DNA from: Populus alba
Lineage: Eukaryota > Streptophyta > Magnoliopsida > Malpighiales > Salicaceae
Direction: 5' to 3'
DNA length: 64,000 bases
NCBI RefSeq assembly: GCF_005239225.2
Contig: NC_133293.1
Coordinates: forward strand, 2,976,001 to 3,040,000
In this document: positions 48,925-59,110 of the stretch, in pieces
How the letters are laid out: each line of letters opens with the position of its first letter
Numbering within the stretch: position 1 is the first letter of the stretch
Position numbers and translations under genes: made by a program
The notes under the pieces: generated by a model
Database searches by the model: none
Told to the model about the DNA's origin: nothing
The model's input: only the letters and a program-made list of their open reading frames with translations

Positions 48925-49470
48925 CGTACCATTAGTGAATCCTCTAACCTTAACATTTATTTTTATCATTGTTTAATCCTTACATTAATCTTTCATCTCA
49001 AAGTTCTCATTAATTTCTTCATCTTCTTCTTTTATTACTACTACTACTACTACTACTACTAGTATTATTATTACTAATACTAGTACTATTACTACTACTA
49101 TTATTATTATTATTATTATTATATTTTACATTCTGTTTATATTATATAATTTATCTCTTTGATCATTTCATAAACTCAGTATATAGGCTGGAAACCTGTG
49201 ACCCGATCTTTTAGATCATTCTCAGGTATAAACAATGCCACGTATTGAGTATTATTATTACTATTACTATTACTATTACTATTACTATTACTATTACTAT
49301 TACTATTATTGTTACTATTATTGTTATTATTATTGTTGTTGTTGTTGTTGTCTTGTTATTTATAATTTATACAATTAACCTCTCTGTGGTTCGACCCCGG
49401 TCTTGCCAGGTTATTTATTACTTCGACACTCCTGCACTTGGAAGAAGATATCAATCTTTTGGTCGTGTTA
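48925..49470 (+). mobile_element. Athila-B 3' LTR remnant
   Basis: Corresponds to 45,064-45,618 of the 5' LTR. The LOG stop is followed within a few bases by mid-LTR sequence (ACCATTAGTGAATCCTC), so the polypurine tract and LTR start are deleted. It contains ACT/ATT microsatellites (about 49,034-49,110 and 49,243-49,355). Confidence 0.9.
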
Positions 49471-50219
49471 CAATTCACACATAAAACTTAATGGAACACA
49501 CTAATGACTCTCTTGAAACAAATATCCATCAAGTCTATAGAACTTTCCAAAAGCTGAAGTTTCACAAACATTGTGAACATTAGCAAAATCACTATCATTC
49601 TTGTACAATTCTTTTATGTGTTTAAATCCTAGAAACCTATCATCTAAAGTAGATAAAAGAACATACCTGCGTGAAAGTGCATCAGCCATAATGTTTTCTT
49701 TTCCTTGCTTATACTTGATCACATATAAAAAGGTTTCAAAAAATTCAGCCCATTTAGCATGTCTCCTACTCAACTTACCTTGCCCTTTCAAGTGATTCAA
49801 TGATTCATGATCTTGATGTATCACAAACTCCTTGAGCCACAGGTAATGCTGCCACGTCTCTAAAGTTCTTACCAAGGCATAGAGCTCCTTGTCATATGTA
49901 GGGTAATTTAAGGCTACCCCATTAAGTTTTTTGCTGAAATACACAATGGGCCTCTCATCCTGCATTAACAAGGCTCACATACCTATACTTGAAGCATCAC
50001 ATTCAACTTCAAAAGCTCTAGTAAAGTTAGGCAAAGTTAAAACAGGTGCCAAACAAAGTTTATATTTCAACAAATTAAAAGCCTTATCATGTTCATCATT
50101 CCATTTAAATCCAATAGACTTTTTCACAATTTTATTAAAGGTGATGTAATAGTACTAAAATCCTTCACAAACCCTCTATAAAAACTAGCAAGTCTATGAA
50201 AACTCCTTACCTCACTTAT
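49471..50219 (-). pseudogene. CRM-2 RT end and RNase H
   Basis: Minus-strand coding sequence open from about 49,971 down to 49,501, with [34 protein letters not shown] and [15 protein letters not shown], the RNase H and tether blocks of CRM-type pol. The upstream RT C-terminus ([22 protein letters not shown], read across several codons) runs to 50,219. There CRM-3 is inserted; the preceding codons lie at 61,308 onwards. Confidence 0.88.
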
Positions 50220-50629
50220 TGATGCGAACCTCGTGATCACGTGGTCATGCAACCCATAATCAAGATTGAGATCTGATTTCGGAAAGCCGAAATAGGTCTC
50301 ATATGAGTGTAACATAATGGAAACTTGCCCCAAGACACCAACACTATTAGAATGAGTAGAATGATGTCACGAAGCCAGTTAATCTTCGAGAAGTCAGATC
50401 AGTTCATTCAAGAACTGAAGAATGCAACAATCACTCACACATGTTAAAACTGAAAAATTCAAAAGTAATAATCATCAAAGTAGCTAAAATTTTGGTTACA
50501 TGTGTTTAAATAGTTCTTAAAAGTAACCCTAATGGATCTACCCTTGTGCGCTGAATTGACCCCATACAAAACTGACCCAAAAACCCTAAACTAAAAGCTC
50601 ATAACCTAATCCAAACAAGCATTGGACCC
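50220..50629 (-). mobile_element. CRM-3 3' LTR, outer part
   Basis: TGATGCGAACCTCGTG start directly after the CTTAT target duplication (50,215-50,219). It is collinear with the 5' LTR of CRM-3 from 60,362 to about 60,771, both breaking after TTGGACCC. The rest of this LTR resumes beyond the nested insert, at about 58,580-58,993. Confidence 0.85.
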
Positions 50630-51047
50630 TGATGCGAACTTCATGATCATGTAGTCACGCAACCCACACGTAAAGACACCAATTCCCGGAAAGCCAAGTA
50701 AATTGATAACTTGTACCTAGGCACCAGCACTATTAGAAAAGGCAACCCCCACCCAACGAATATTGATACGAGAAGTATAAGGATGACGCCACGAAGACAG
50801 TTGTTCTTTGATAAGTCGTTTTTCAGTTCTTTAGAGAACCATGGAAGGGAGATTATCTCACCAAAACACACACACACAAAGTGGGGCAAACAAGAAGTTT
50901 TATTAATCTAAATTGTCTAACCTTACTTGACTGGTTATGCCTTTATTTATAATGACTCCAAACTAAAATAAACTGTAATGGACCCCTTATGTGGACTTAT
51001 ATGATGCCCACTTACAATTAAACCCAAATAATATAAATAAACCCTAA
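50630..51047 (-). mobile_element. Diverged CRM-like LTR fragment
   Basis: Starts TGATGCGAACTTCATG, so it is the end of another LTR, but beyond ~50 bases it differs from the CRM-1 and CRM-3 LTRs. It contains a short (AC)n at about 50,861-50,876. The stretch 50,885-51,030 resembles, in inverse orientation, the end of the window (63,863-64,000). It ends where CRM-1 begins. Confidence 0.65.
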
Positions 51048-51759
51048 TGATGCGAACCTCGTGATCACGTGGTCACGCAACCCACAATCAAGATTGAGAT
51101 ATGATCCCGGAAAGCTGAAATAGGTCTGATATGAGTGCGACACAATGGAAACCTGCCCCAAGGCACCAACACTATTGGAATGAGTAGAATGACGCCACGA
51201 AGCCAGTTAATCTTCGATAAGTCAGATTCAGTTCGTTCAAGAACTGAAGAATGCAAGAATCACTTTCACACGTTAAAACTGAAAAATTCAGAATAATAAT
51301 CATCCAAGCTGCCAAAATTTTGGCCTACATGAGTTTAAATAGTTCTTGAAAAGTTAACCCTAATGGACCCTTTATGTGGACTTATATGAGGTCCACTCAA
51401 AACTGGCCCAAAACCCTAAAATGAAAAGCCCATAACTTAATCCAAACAAGCCTTGGATCCTAGCTTAAAACAAAGTATGAATTAAGCCCAAACAAGCCTT
51501 GGGCTGTAGCTAACAAAATAAAATAAAGCCCTTATCTCATGGCCCAAATAAGATTGTATTGAACCCCTCTTGCACATGGATAAGATGTACTAGGATCTCC
51601 TCTTGATACTCCAATGGACCTTCCAATTCTGACTTGGTGGAAACCTTCAAAACCAATGCATTCAATGCGTCTTTCAATGTCTTTGTCTTGGACCGAGTCA
51701 TTGGTCCATTTGGAACATGTAATGGGTCCTTGCTGGTGTTTCTGGGCTGGTCCGCATCA
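51048..51759 (-). repeat. CRM-1 3' LTR (712 bp)
   Basis: Compared by eye with 57,670-58,381: same length, about eight substitutions, all transitions, no indels (near 99% identity). The first ~220 nt in element sense encode the integrase tail, with its stop codon at 51,537. Confidence 0.92.
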
Positions 51760-52740
51760 TCCCCTCTCTCCTCGAAAGGATTCGACCTCGAATCAAAATC
51801 TGTGTCAAACAAAGTAAGATCAGCAACATTAAAGGTAGCATAAACACTATACTCACCTGGAAGGTCAATTTTGTATGCGTTGTCATTGATTCTCTCTAAA
51901 ACCTGAAAAGGACCATCACCACGAGGCTGTAATTTTGATTTCCTTTGGTTAGGAAATCGTTCCTTACACATGTGCACCCATACCCAATCACCGGGTTGGA
52001 AAACAACCAGTTTATGTCCCTTATTTGCTTTAGAAGCGTAAAGTCTGTTCTTTTTCTCTATTTGTAGTCGAACTCCCTCATGGAGTTCTCTCACCATCTT
52101 TGCCTTCTTTTCACCATCTAAACTTACCCTTTCTTCAAAAGGTAAAGGAATTAAGTCCATAGGAGTTAGTGGATTAAAACCATAAACAATTTCAAAAAGA
52201 GAAAAAGTAGTAGTTGAATGCACAGTTCTATTATAAGCAAACTCAACAAAAGGCAAACATTCTTCCCAACTTTTCAAATTCTTTTGAATTACATCACGTA
52301 AAAGTTGGGATAATGTTCTATTCACTACCTCAGTTTGTCCATCTGTTTGAGGATGGCATGTTGTCGAAAATAAGAGTTTAGTTCCCAACTTTCCCCATAA
52401 GGTCTTCCAAAAGTAACTAAGGAACTTAACATCACGATCTGACACTATACTATTTAGGAATGCCATGCAAACGTACAATCTCTCTAAAGAACAAGTCTGC
52501 GATATGAGATGCATCATCTGTTTTATGGCATGCAATGAAATGCGCCATTTTAGAAAACCTATCTACCACAAACAAAGATAGAGTCTCTACGCTTTCTTTG
52601 ACCTAGGTAAACCTAAAACAAAGTCCATAGAGATATCTACCCAAGGTTCAGTAGGCACAGGTAGTGGTGTATATAGTCCACGCGGTTGTACTCTAGATTT
52701 TGCCTTTCTACAAGCAATGCACTGTTCACAAAATTCGTTT
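51537..52740 (-). pseudogene. CRM-1 integrase with C-terminal tail entering the LTR
   Basis: The main open stretch is 52,535-51,537 (about 330 codons). It has [32 protein letters not shown] (second catalytic Asp and the Glu), FAYNRTVHS, and the GPF module GDGPFQVLERINDNAYKIDL. The tail has DPLHVPNGPMTRSK. There is no chromodomain. The tail from about residue DADQP onward lies in the 3' LTR. The upstream zinc-finger part is continuous with RNase H but breaks by frameshift near 52,735 and again near 52,540, so the first catalytic Asp region is out of frame. Confidence 0.88.
51760..51773 (-). promoter_or_regulatory. CRM-1 polypurine tract within coding sequence
   Basis: On the minus strand this reads GAGGAGAGAGGGGA directly against the 3' LTR start, and simultaneously encodes the EERG residues of the integrase tail. 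The equivalents in CRM-2 and CRM-3 are at 42,668 and 58,994. Confidence 0.8.
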
Positions 52741-53713
52741 GCACATCTTTTTTCATCTTTGGCCAATAGAAATGCTCATGCAATACATCCAAGGTTTTCG
52801 CAACCCCAAAGTGACCCATTAAACCACCCCCATGTGCTTCACGAACAAGCAATTCACGCAAAGAACTAGCAGGAACACACAATCTATTCTCTTTGAACAA
52901 ATAACCATCCATCAAATAAAACTTACCGAAAGCCGAATGTCCACATGCATTATAAATCTCAGCAAAGTCAGAATCATTATCATACAATTCCTTCACATAT
53001 TCAAAACCTAACAATCTAGTATTCATGGTGTGTAAAAGAACATACCTGCGCGAGAGTGCATCAGCTACGATGTTCTCTTTCCCTTGCTTATACTTGATTA
53101 CGTAAGGAAAAGTTTCAATGAATTCAACCCATTTTGCATGCCTCCTATTCAACTTACCTTGTCCTTTCAGATGTTTCAAGGACTCATGATCCGAATGGAT
53201 TACGAACTCTTTTGGCCACAAGTAATGCTGTCATGTCTCAAGTGCTCTTACCAAATCATAGAGTTCTTTGTCGTAAGTTGGATAGTTCAAGGTCGCTCCA
53301 CTTAACTTCTCACTGAAATACGCAATAGGTCTCCGATCCTGCATCAAAACAGCACCTATTCCTATTCCAGACGCATCACATTCTATTTCAAATGCTTTTG
53401 TAAAATCAGGTAAACCCAAAACAGGTGCAGAACATAATTTCTCTTTCAAAAGAACAAATGCCAATTCTTGTTCCTCCCCCCATTTAAACACAACTGATTT
53501 TTTAACAACTTCATTTAAAGGGGCAGCTATTGTACTGAAATCTTTCACAAAACACCGGTAAAAACTAGCTAACCCATGAAAACTCCTTACCTCACTTACC
53601 GATTTGGGTGTAGGCCAATCCCGAATGGCCTTAACTTTCTCCTCATCCATCTCGATACCCTGTGCAGTTACAACATAGCCAAGAAACACAATTTTTCCAT
53701 GCAAAAGGCACAC
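52637..53713 (-). pseudogene. CRM-1 RT C-terminus, RNase H and integrase finger
   Basis: Open from 53,713 to a TGA at 53,231-53,233 (Trp codon in the related CRM-2 copy), then open again to 52,637. Motifs are [29 protein letters not shown], the RNase H start [29 protein letters not shown] and [11 protein letters not shown], then the integrase finger start [14 protein letters not shown] and [12 protein letters not shown]. It converts the RNA template during reverse transcription. It is one nonsense and one frameshift away from continuity. Confidence 0.9.
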
Positions 53714-54360
53714 TTTGTAAAATTAGCATACAATTTCTCACTATGCAACACACTAAGTACATTACGCAAATGATCAAGATGCTCAGTTAAGTTCTTGCTA
53801 TATATCAAAATGTCATCAAAATACACAACCACAAACTTACCTATAAATGCACGCAAAACATGATTCATTAAGCGCATAAATGTACTAGGTGCATTTGTAA
53901 GTCCAAACGGCATTACTAACCATTCATACAAACCATGTTTAATTTTAAATGTTGTTTTCCACTCATCACCTTCTTTCATCCTAATTTGATGGTACCCACT
54001 TTTCAAGTCAATTTTAGAGAAAATACAGGATCCATGTAACTCATCTAACATGTCATCAAGCCTAGGAATGGGATGTCTATATTTTACCATTATGTTGTTG
54101 ATGGCCCGACAATCAACCCACATCCTCCATGTTCCATCCTTCTTTGGCACAAGTAGCACGGGTACAGCACACGGGCTCATACTCTCACGAATGTAGCCCT
54201 TTTCCATCAGCTCATCAGCTTGCCTTTGAAGCTCCTTCGTCTCCTCGGGATTGCTTCTATAAGCTGGTCGGTTAGGAATTGAAGCTCCGGGTACGAAATC
54301 AATCTGATGCTCTATCCCCCTCAATGGTGGTAATCTGCTAGGAGTATCGTCGGGGAACAC
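53668..54360 (-). pseudogene. CRM-1 reverse transcriptase core
   Basis: 230 open codons covering [51 protein letters not shown] and the catalytic YFDDILIYS at about 53,800-53,825. It is preceded, in the same frame, by the stop TAG at 54,373-54,375 (a Gln-type position in relatives). It is followed by a frameshift near 53,690. Confidence 0.92.
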
Positions 54361-54372
54361 ATCATCAAATCC

Positions 54373-54965
54373 CTACAACAAAGAAATAGCAACACTAGGC
54401 ACAATATGATCAAGATCATTAGTATTAAAGTAAGCCTCTTTGTACACAAGTAAGATCATTGGCTTGTTAGTGAAAAATGCAAATCTGACCTCACCCTCTC
54501 TAGCATAAAAATTGGGTTGTTTCTTTAGTTTTTCCACACAATTCTCATCACACTTGCTGACTTTCTTCACTCCTCTTGTCTTACCTCCACTCTCGGCCAG
54601 ATTTGGGTGTTTTTGAGTTGTGGTCGAATGGTTTGATTTGTTTGGGGTGTTGGCCGAATATTTGCTTGTGTTTGGATGGGTGGCCGAATGGGTTGTAGTG
54701 GTTTGGGTTCTAGCCGAATCTGATGGTCTTCTCTCCCCTTGTTCCTCACCTTGATTTTCTCTCCCCCATCGCCTCATTGCTCACTTTTTAGCTTTATTTG
54801 ATCATCATACACCTGTTTGGGTGTAAGAGGTACAAGAGTGATGGTTTTACCATCTTTTACAATGGTATACCTATTTTTAACCCCCATCATGAATTGCCTT
54901 CCTATCATATTGCCATGGTCTCCCCCAACAAGATGTGACTTGCTTGCATTGGTACCACGTCGCAC
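54373..54965 (-). pseudogene. CRM-1 protease-RT linker
   Basis: Two overlapping frames: 54,965-54,774 (KDGKTITLVPLTPKQVYDD) and 54,777-54,373 (low-complexity, Thr/Asn/Ser-rich region and then AREGEVRFAFFTNKP). These are linkers between the aspartic protease and RT. Extra G residues in two G-runs (near 54,930 and 54,880) explain the frame changes. Confidence 0.75.
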
Positions 54966-56486
54966 AGAACTTCATCAACATATTTCCCAATCGAAAATGG
55001 AACCACAACCTGTTTAGTCACTTTCACTTCACCACTATCATTCAGCCATTGCAATCTATATGGTTTAGCATGCTTAGCAGTACACAAATTCAGTTTACTA
55101 ACAAGGGTGGCACTGCAAACATTAACACAGCTTCCACTATCTATAATTAAACCACACACCTTTCTTTGTACGTAACAACGTGTATGGAAGATGTTCTCCC
55201 TTTGTTCATTAGTATCATCTTCTTTGACCTGAACCTGAAGTGTTCGCCTTATAACCAAGGACTCCTCAACCGGTAATGCTAACTCATCCCCATCACTATC
55301 CTCCAATGGTGGCATGCCTTCACAATCAGAACTGTCACTTTCAGATTCCACATCACCATTATCTCTAATCATCATGATTCTTTTGTTTGGACACTCTGAA
55401 GCATAATGTCCATGTCCCTGACACCTGAAACATTTAACATCACGAGTACGTTTAGGTTGAGTTTCAGATTTACCTTTGGCATCAGTAGGGACATCAACTT
55501 TAGCCTTTGGTGGTTCAGTTCTAGAAGGACCAAAGGATCTTGGGCGGACAGTGCCCTCTCTCTTTAGATTTGGCTTCCAAGATGATGATGAACCCGAATT
55601 AAACGCTGGCCGAGCATGCCCCCTCCTAAGTTGTCTCTCCACCTTCGTCGCCATGTGAACCATGTCCTCTAGCTCCACATAGTGCTGTAGCTCAACCACA
55701 TTAGCAATGTCTCGATTCAACCCATTAAGAAATCTAGCCATGGTGGCTTCTCTATCCTCAACAACATTAGCCCAAATCATTGCTATCTCCATCTCTTTGT
55801 GATATGCATCTACTGTCTTATAACCTTGATGCAGACCTTGGAGCTTCAGATATAAGTCTCTATAATAGTGGTTTGGCACAAATCGTCTCCTCATTAAGAC
55901 TTTCATCTCCCCCCAAGTCTGAACAGGTCGCTCGCCATTCCTCCTCCTACTGATCACAATCTGATCCCACCAAGTGAACGCATACTCCATAAACTCAATT
56001 ATCACCAATTTCACCTTTTTCTGTTCAGAATAGCTATGGCAATCAAAAATCCAATCTACCATTTTTCTCCCACTCCAAATAAGCCTCGGGATCGTTTTTA
56101 CCTTGAAAGGTAGGAATTTTCAGTTTAATGGTGTCCAAGTCCCCATCCATATCTTCATAAGTGCTCATGCCACGGAAATTCACATTCCTCCTAGCCCTGT
56201 TCGATCCACACCTGATTCCTTGGCCAGCTGATGCAAAATCATAGTCATCTTCACCCCCATCTGCGTTTTCATCAACAAACTCTTCAAAATCAGATCTGAC
56301 ATTCCGTGCCGCCATACGGACCGTATTTCCCCGTCGATCAGCCCCACTATTCTGTTGCTTTATCGAATTCACCTCATCTTTCAGATCCTTGTACGTCCTA
56401 GACAACAGCTCAAGTTGCTGGCCTATGGATCGCAATTGGAAAGCTACGCCAACGTTTTGTGTCGCTGATTCGTTATTTTCAGACAT
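54905..56486 (-). pseudogene. CRM-1 gag-protease
   Basis: Start at the ATG 56,486 (MSENNESATQ). Gag core blocks are DGDLDTIKLKIPTFQG, EAYLEWEK, WWDQIVISRRRN, HYYRDLYLKLQGL and RDIANVVELQHY. The zinc knuckle CFRCQGHGHYASEC lies near 55,395-55,440, and the protease motif LIIDSGSCVNVCSA near 55,125-55,160. One extra base near 56,055-56,062, compared with the fragment at 39,970, shifts the frame in the middle of gag. Otherwise it is open for 385 codons. Confidence 0.9.
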
Positions 56487-57655
56487 TCTTTGAATTTGCA
56501 AAATTTGGTCAGTAGCACAAATATATCCTAACACCTCTCGTGTATCACACAAACAAAAAATTAAGGCTTTTCACTCTATTAAGCTCTCTACGCCTTTTAC
56601 CTCACAACTTGCTTTCTTTTGGTTCTTTAGGAACTGAAATCAACAAATCAAAGTCAATAGCCTTCGCAGCGCACTCTAAATATAATTTTCAGACTCAAGA
56701 ATCAATAAATATACTGAAAACAAAGCAAAACAAAACTAGGATTACGATTTTGCGAGTAGCAATGCAAATTCGTACGAATTGTGGACGAAACGAAGACACG
56801 AAATAAAACAGAAGCGAATGTTAAGAAAACAATTACTTGACTCCTAGATAATCCAAATATAGCAGAAACAAAAATATTTGGACAAAACTAAACAGCAAAG
56901 ATCATGTTTTGAAACTTGAGGCAAATCTAACCTATTATGCAATTTTACGTAACAGAATTGAAACCCAGACCAAACGATCTCGAAATGACCTCAAATTCAA
57001 TATTTAGTATTGCAATACTATGAAAACACCAAAAATCAATTTATAGGTCGTTCTATAATGTCTAGGTATCCAAATCCCTTGTATGATCAGTTTGCGGCAG
57101 AATTGAACCTCCAATTAAAACCTCCAGAAACCGATATCACAATAATCCCAAATTTAATATGTGGTGCAATCGCATACCCAATACTTAGAATATGAAGTTT
57201 CAATAGATTCCAAGGTGTTTTACCTAGGGTTCACTAAGAGTAGTGTTTTGCGGCAGAATTGAAACTCGAATTAAAACCTCAAGCAAATAATATCAGAATA
57301 AGCCCAACTTTGGTATATCATGCGATCCCACCCCCAATAGACTGAATATGAAGTTTAAATTGATTCCGAGGTGGTTTGCTTATGGTTCACCAAGATTTGT
57401 GTTTCTGCGGCAAAAATTGAATGATCCTTCAAATTTCAACTAATCACTCTTTTCTCTATTTCTTTCTGATTTTTTTTTCTTTTTAACAAACTGATATGAT
57501 TAGAGACAGTAACAAGATGAAATATAAACTTTTTTTTTTTGGCTTAGATGACACAGACACGAAGAACAAGAAGATGGATGCAAACACTGAAAAACTTAAG
57601 GGACACTAAAAAAAAACAAAAATAACAGAATGATATGACCTTGTTTCGGAGCCTA
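56487..57655 (-). other. CRM-1 5' leader
   Basis: Non-coding, AT-rich. Diverged copies lie at about 59,480-60,347 (CRM-3) and 63,084-63,862 (CRM-2), in the same order relative to LTR or gag. No gene is seen. Confidence 0.75.
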
Positions 57656-57667
57656 GCTCTGATACCA
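57656..57667 (-). promoter_or_regulatory. CRM-1 primer-binding site, initiator tRNA-Met
   Basis: TGGTATCAGAGC on the minus strand, two bases from the LTR end, complementary to the 3' 12 nt of plant initiator tRNA-Met. Confidence 0.9.
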
Positions 57668-57669
57668 AC

Positions 57670-58381
57670 TGATGCGAACCTCGTGATCACGTGGTCACGC
57701 AACCCGCAATCAAGATTGAGATATGATCCCGAAAAGCCGAAATAGGTCTGATATGAGTGCGACACAATGGAAACCTGCCCCAAGGCACCAACACTATTGG
57801 AATGAGTAGAATGACGCCACGAAGCCAGTTAATCTTCGATAAGTCAGATTCAGTTCGTTCAAGAACTGAAGAATGCAAGAATCACTCTCACACGTTAAAA
57901 CTGAAAAATTCAGAATAATAATCATCCAAGCTGCCGAAATTTTGGCCTACATGAGTTTAAATAGTTCTTGAAAAGTTAACCCTAATGGACCCTTTATGTG
58001 GACTTATATGAGGTCCACTCAAAACTGGCCCAAAACCCTAAAATGAAAAGCCCATAACTTAATCCAAACAAGCCTTGGATCCTAGCTTAAAACAAAGTAT
58101 GAATTAAGCCCAAACAAGCCTTGGGCTGTAGCTAACAAAATAAAATAAAGCCCTTATCTCATGGCCCAAATAAGATTGTATTGGACCCCTCTTGCACATG
58201 GATAAGATGTACTAGGATCTCCTCTTGATACTCCAATGGACCTTCCAATTCTGACTTGGTGGAAACCTTCAAAACCAATGCATTCAATGCGTCTTTCAAT
58301 GTCTTTGTCTTGGACCGAGTCATTGGTCCATTTGGAACATGTAATGGGTCCTTGCTAGTGTTTCTGGGCTAGTCCGCATCA
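57670..58381 (-). repeat. CRM-1 5' LTR (712 bp)
   Basis: TGATGCGAACC...AGTCCGCATCA on the plus strand. It is the partner of 51,048-51,759. Confidence 0.93.
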
Positions 58382-58993
58382 GCTAAACTAAGAAGAAAAT
58401 AATAATAAAATAAATAAATCCGAATTTAATATCCTAAATATGATAGGATCAGAGTTGTTGCCCTTTAGAAGTCCCATATGCTTTAGGAGAATCAAATCCA
58501 AAGATGGAATTAATTCTGAAATCTTCAGATATAGTGCCATATCAACCCAAATAGACAGAATATAAAATTTAATCAATTTATTTAATCAAGAAAGGATTCT
58601 GAAACATTAATGAATCCTTGCCACACTTGTAGATTATATTGCAGCTCATTAAAGATCATTGTGGAACTAAGAAATTCCCAAAACCAGCTGCCACATCCTT
58701 GTAGGAAAAGAATTCTAACCAAATAGAAAGTCCACAAGTCAAATGGAAGTAAATAACAAAATTTGTATAGCCTCTATTGACCAGTATTGCGGTGCCTTCA
58801 CGAACTCTAATTGACCTGAAATTTTAACCCAAGATAGGAAAACATGTCTAGAGAGTCCACATAAAATATTACCCTAATCCAACGATCAGATTGAAAATTA
58901 TGATTGTTGCCGTGAACCTGAACTGTTGCGCTTTTTATGCCAAAATCTGAATCTAACCTTACTTGGGTCGTATCACAAGGCTGAACCATATCA
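58382..58993 (-). mobile_element. CRM-3 3' LTR, inner part (first ~200 bp unassigned)
   Basis: From about 58,580 to 58,993 it is collinear with 60,890-61,307 of the CRM-3 5' LTR, ending CCATATCA. The first ~200 bases are only weakly similar to that LTR and may belong to the LTR fragment at 50,630-51,047. Confidence 0.75.
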
Positions 58994-59110
58994 TTCCCTC
59001 CCTCTTCAAGAAGATTCACCCTTGAATCTTGAACATGATTAATAACGACTTTAGTAGCCTCTTGTTTAAACCTTCGAAATTCCCTTGTTGCTAACACCTT
59101 TCTCCAACAA
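58994..59110 (-). pseudogene. CRM-3 integrase tail
   Basis: Polypurine tract (GAAGAGGGAGGGAA on the minus strand) followed upstream by codons for SRVNLLEEGGNDMVQ, the equivalent of the CRM-1 SRSNPFEERGDD tail. This shows that the same coding/PPT/LTR overlap exists in a third element. All other pol sequence is deleted. Confidence 0.75.

Larger units (their letters stand above)
43728..49470 (+). mobile_element. Athila-B: deleted, LOG-carrying Athila element, TSD CAATT
   Basis: Inserted in CRM-2 integrase with a perfect 5-bp duplication CAATT (43,723-43,727 and 49,471-49,475). Order: 5' LTR, PBS, gag, in-frame join to the RNase H end, integrase finger, third-ORF tail, LOG pseudogene, 3' LTR remnant. 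Protease, RT, most of RNase H, the integrase core and the first ~1.3 kb of the 3' LTR are deleted. The 3' end reads GTCGTGTTA rather than GTCGTGTCA. It is a non-autonomous remnant, but it proves that LOG travels with the family. Confidence 0.93.
51048..58381 (-). mobile_element. CRM-1: nearly full-length CRM-like Ty3/gypsy element
   Basis: 7,334 bp with two 712-bp LTRs, both bounded TGATGCG...CGCATCA. In element order it has PBS (tRNA-Met), leader, gag, protease, RT, RNase H, integrase, polypurine tract and 3' LTR. Flanks are CCTAA (51,043-51,047) and GCTAA (58,382-58,386), a probable target duplication with one change. CRM assignment rests on a gypsy-type integrase lacking a chromodomain, with a TRSK-type tail that runs into the 3' LTR. 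That layout is known for centromeric retrotransposons of plants. Coding frames carry several lesions. Confidence 0.88.

Noticed and set aside
49245..49484. 79-codon Ile/Thr/Val-rich plus-strand ORF that looks like a membrane peptide
   Set aside because: Translation of (ATT/ACT)n microsatellite within the Athila-B 3' LTR.
56540..57195. Plus-strand ORFs in the CRM-1 leader
   Set aside because: Not conserved in the CRM-2 and CRM-3 copies of the leader, and antisense to the element.
58860..58920. Resemblance of CCAACGATCAGATTG in the CRM-3 LTR to the satellite block CCAACGGTCGGATC, hinting that the satellite came from an LTR
   Set aside because: Only about 15 bases match, and the flanks do not align, so common ancestry is not supported.
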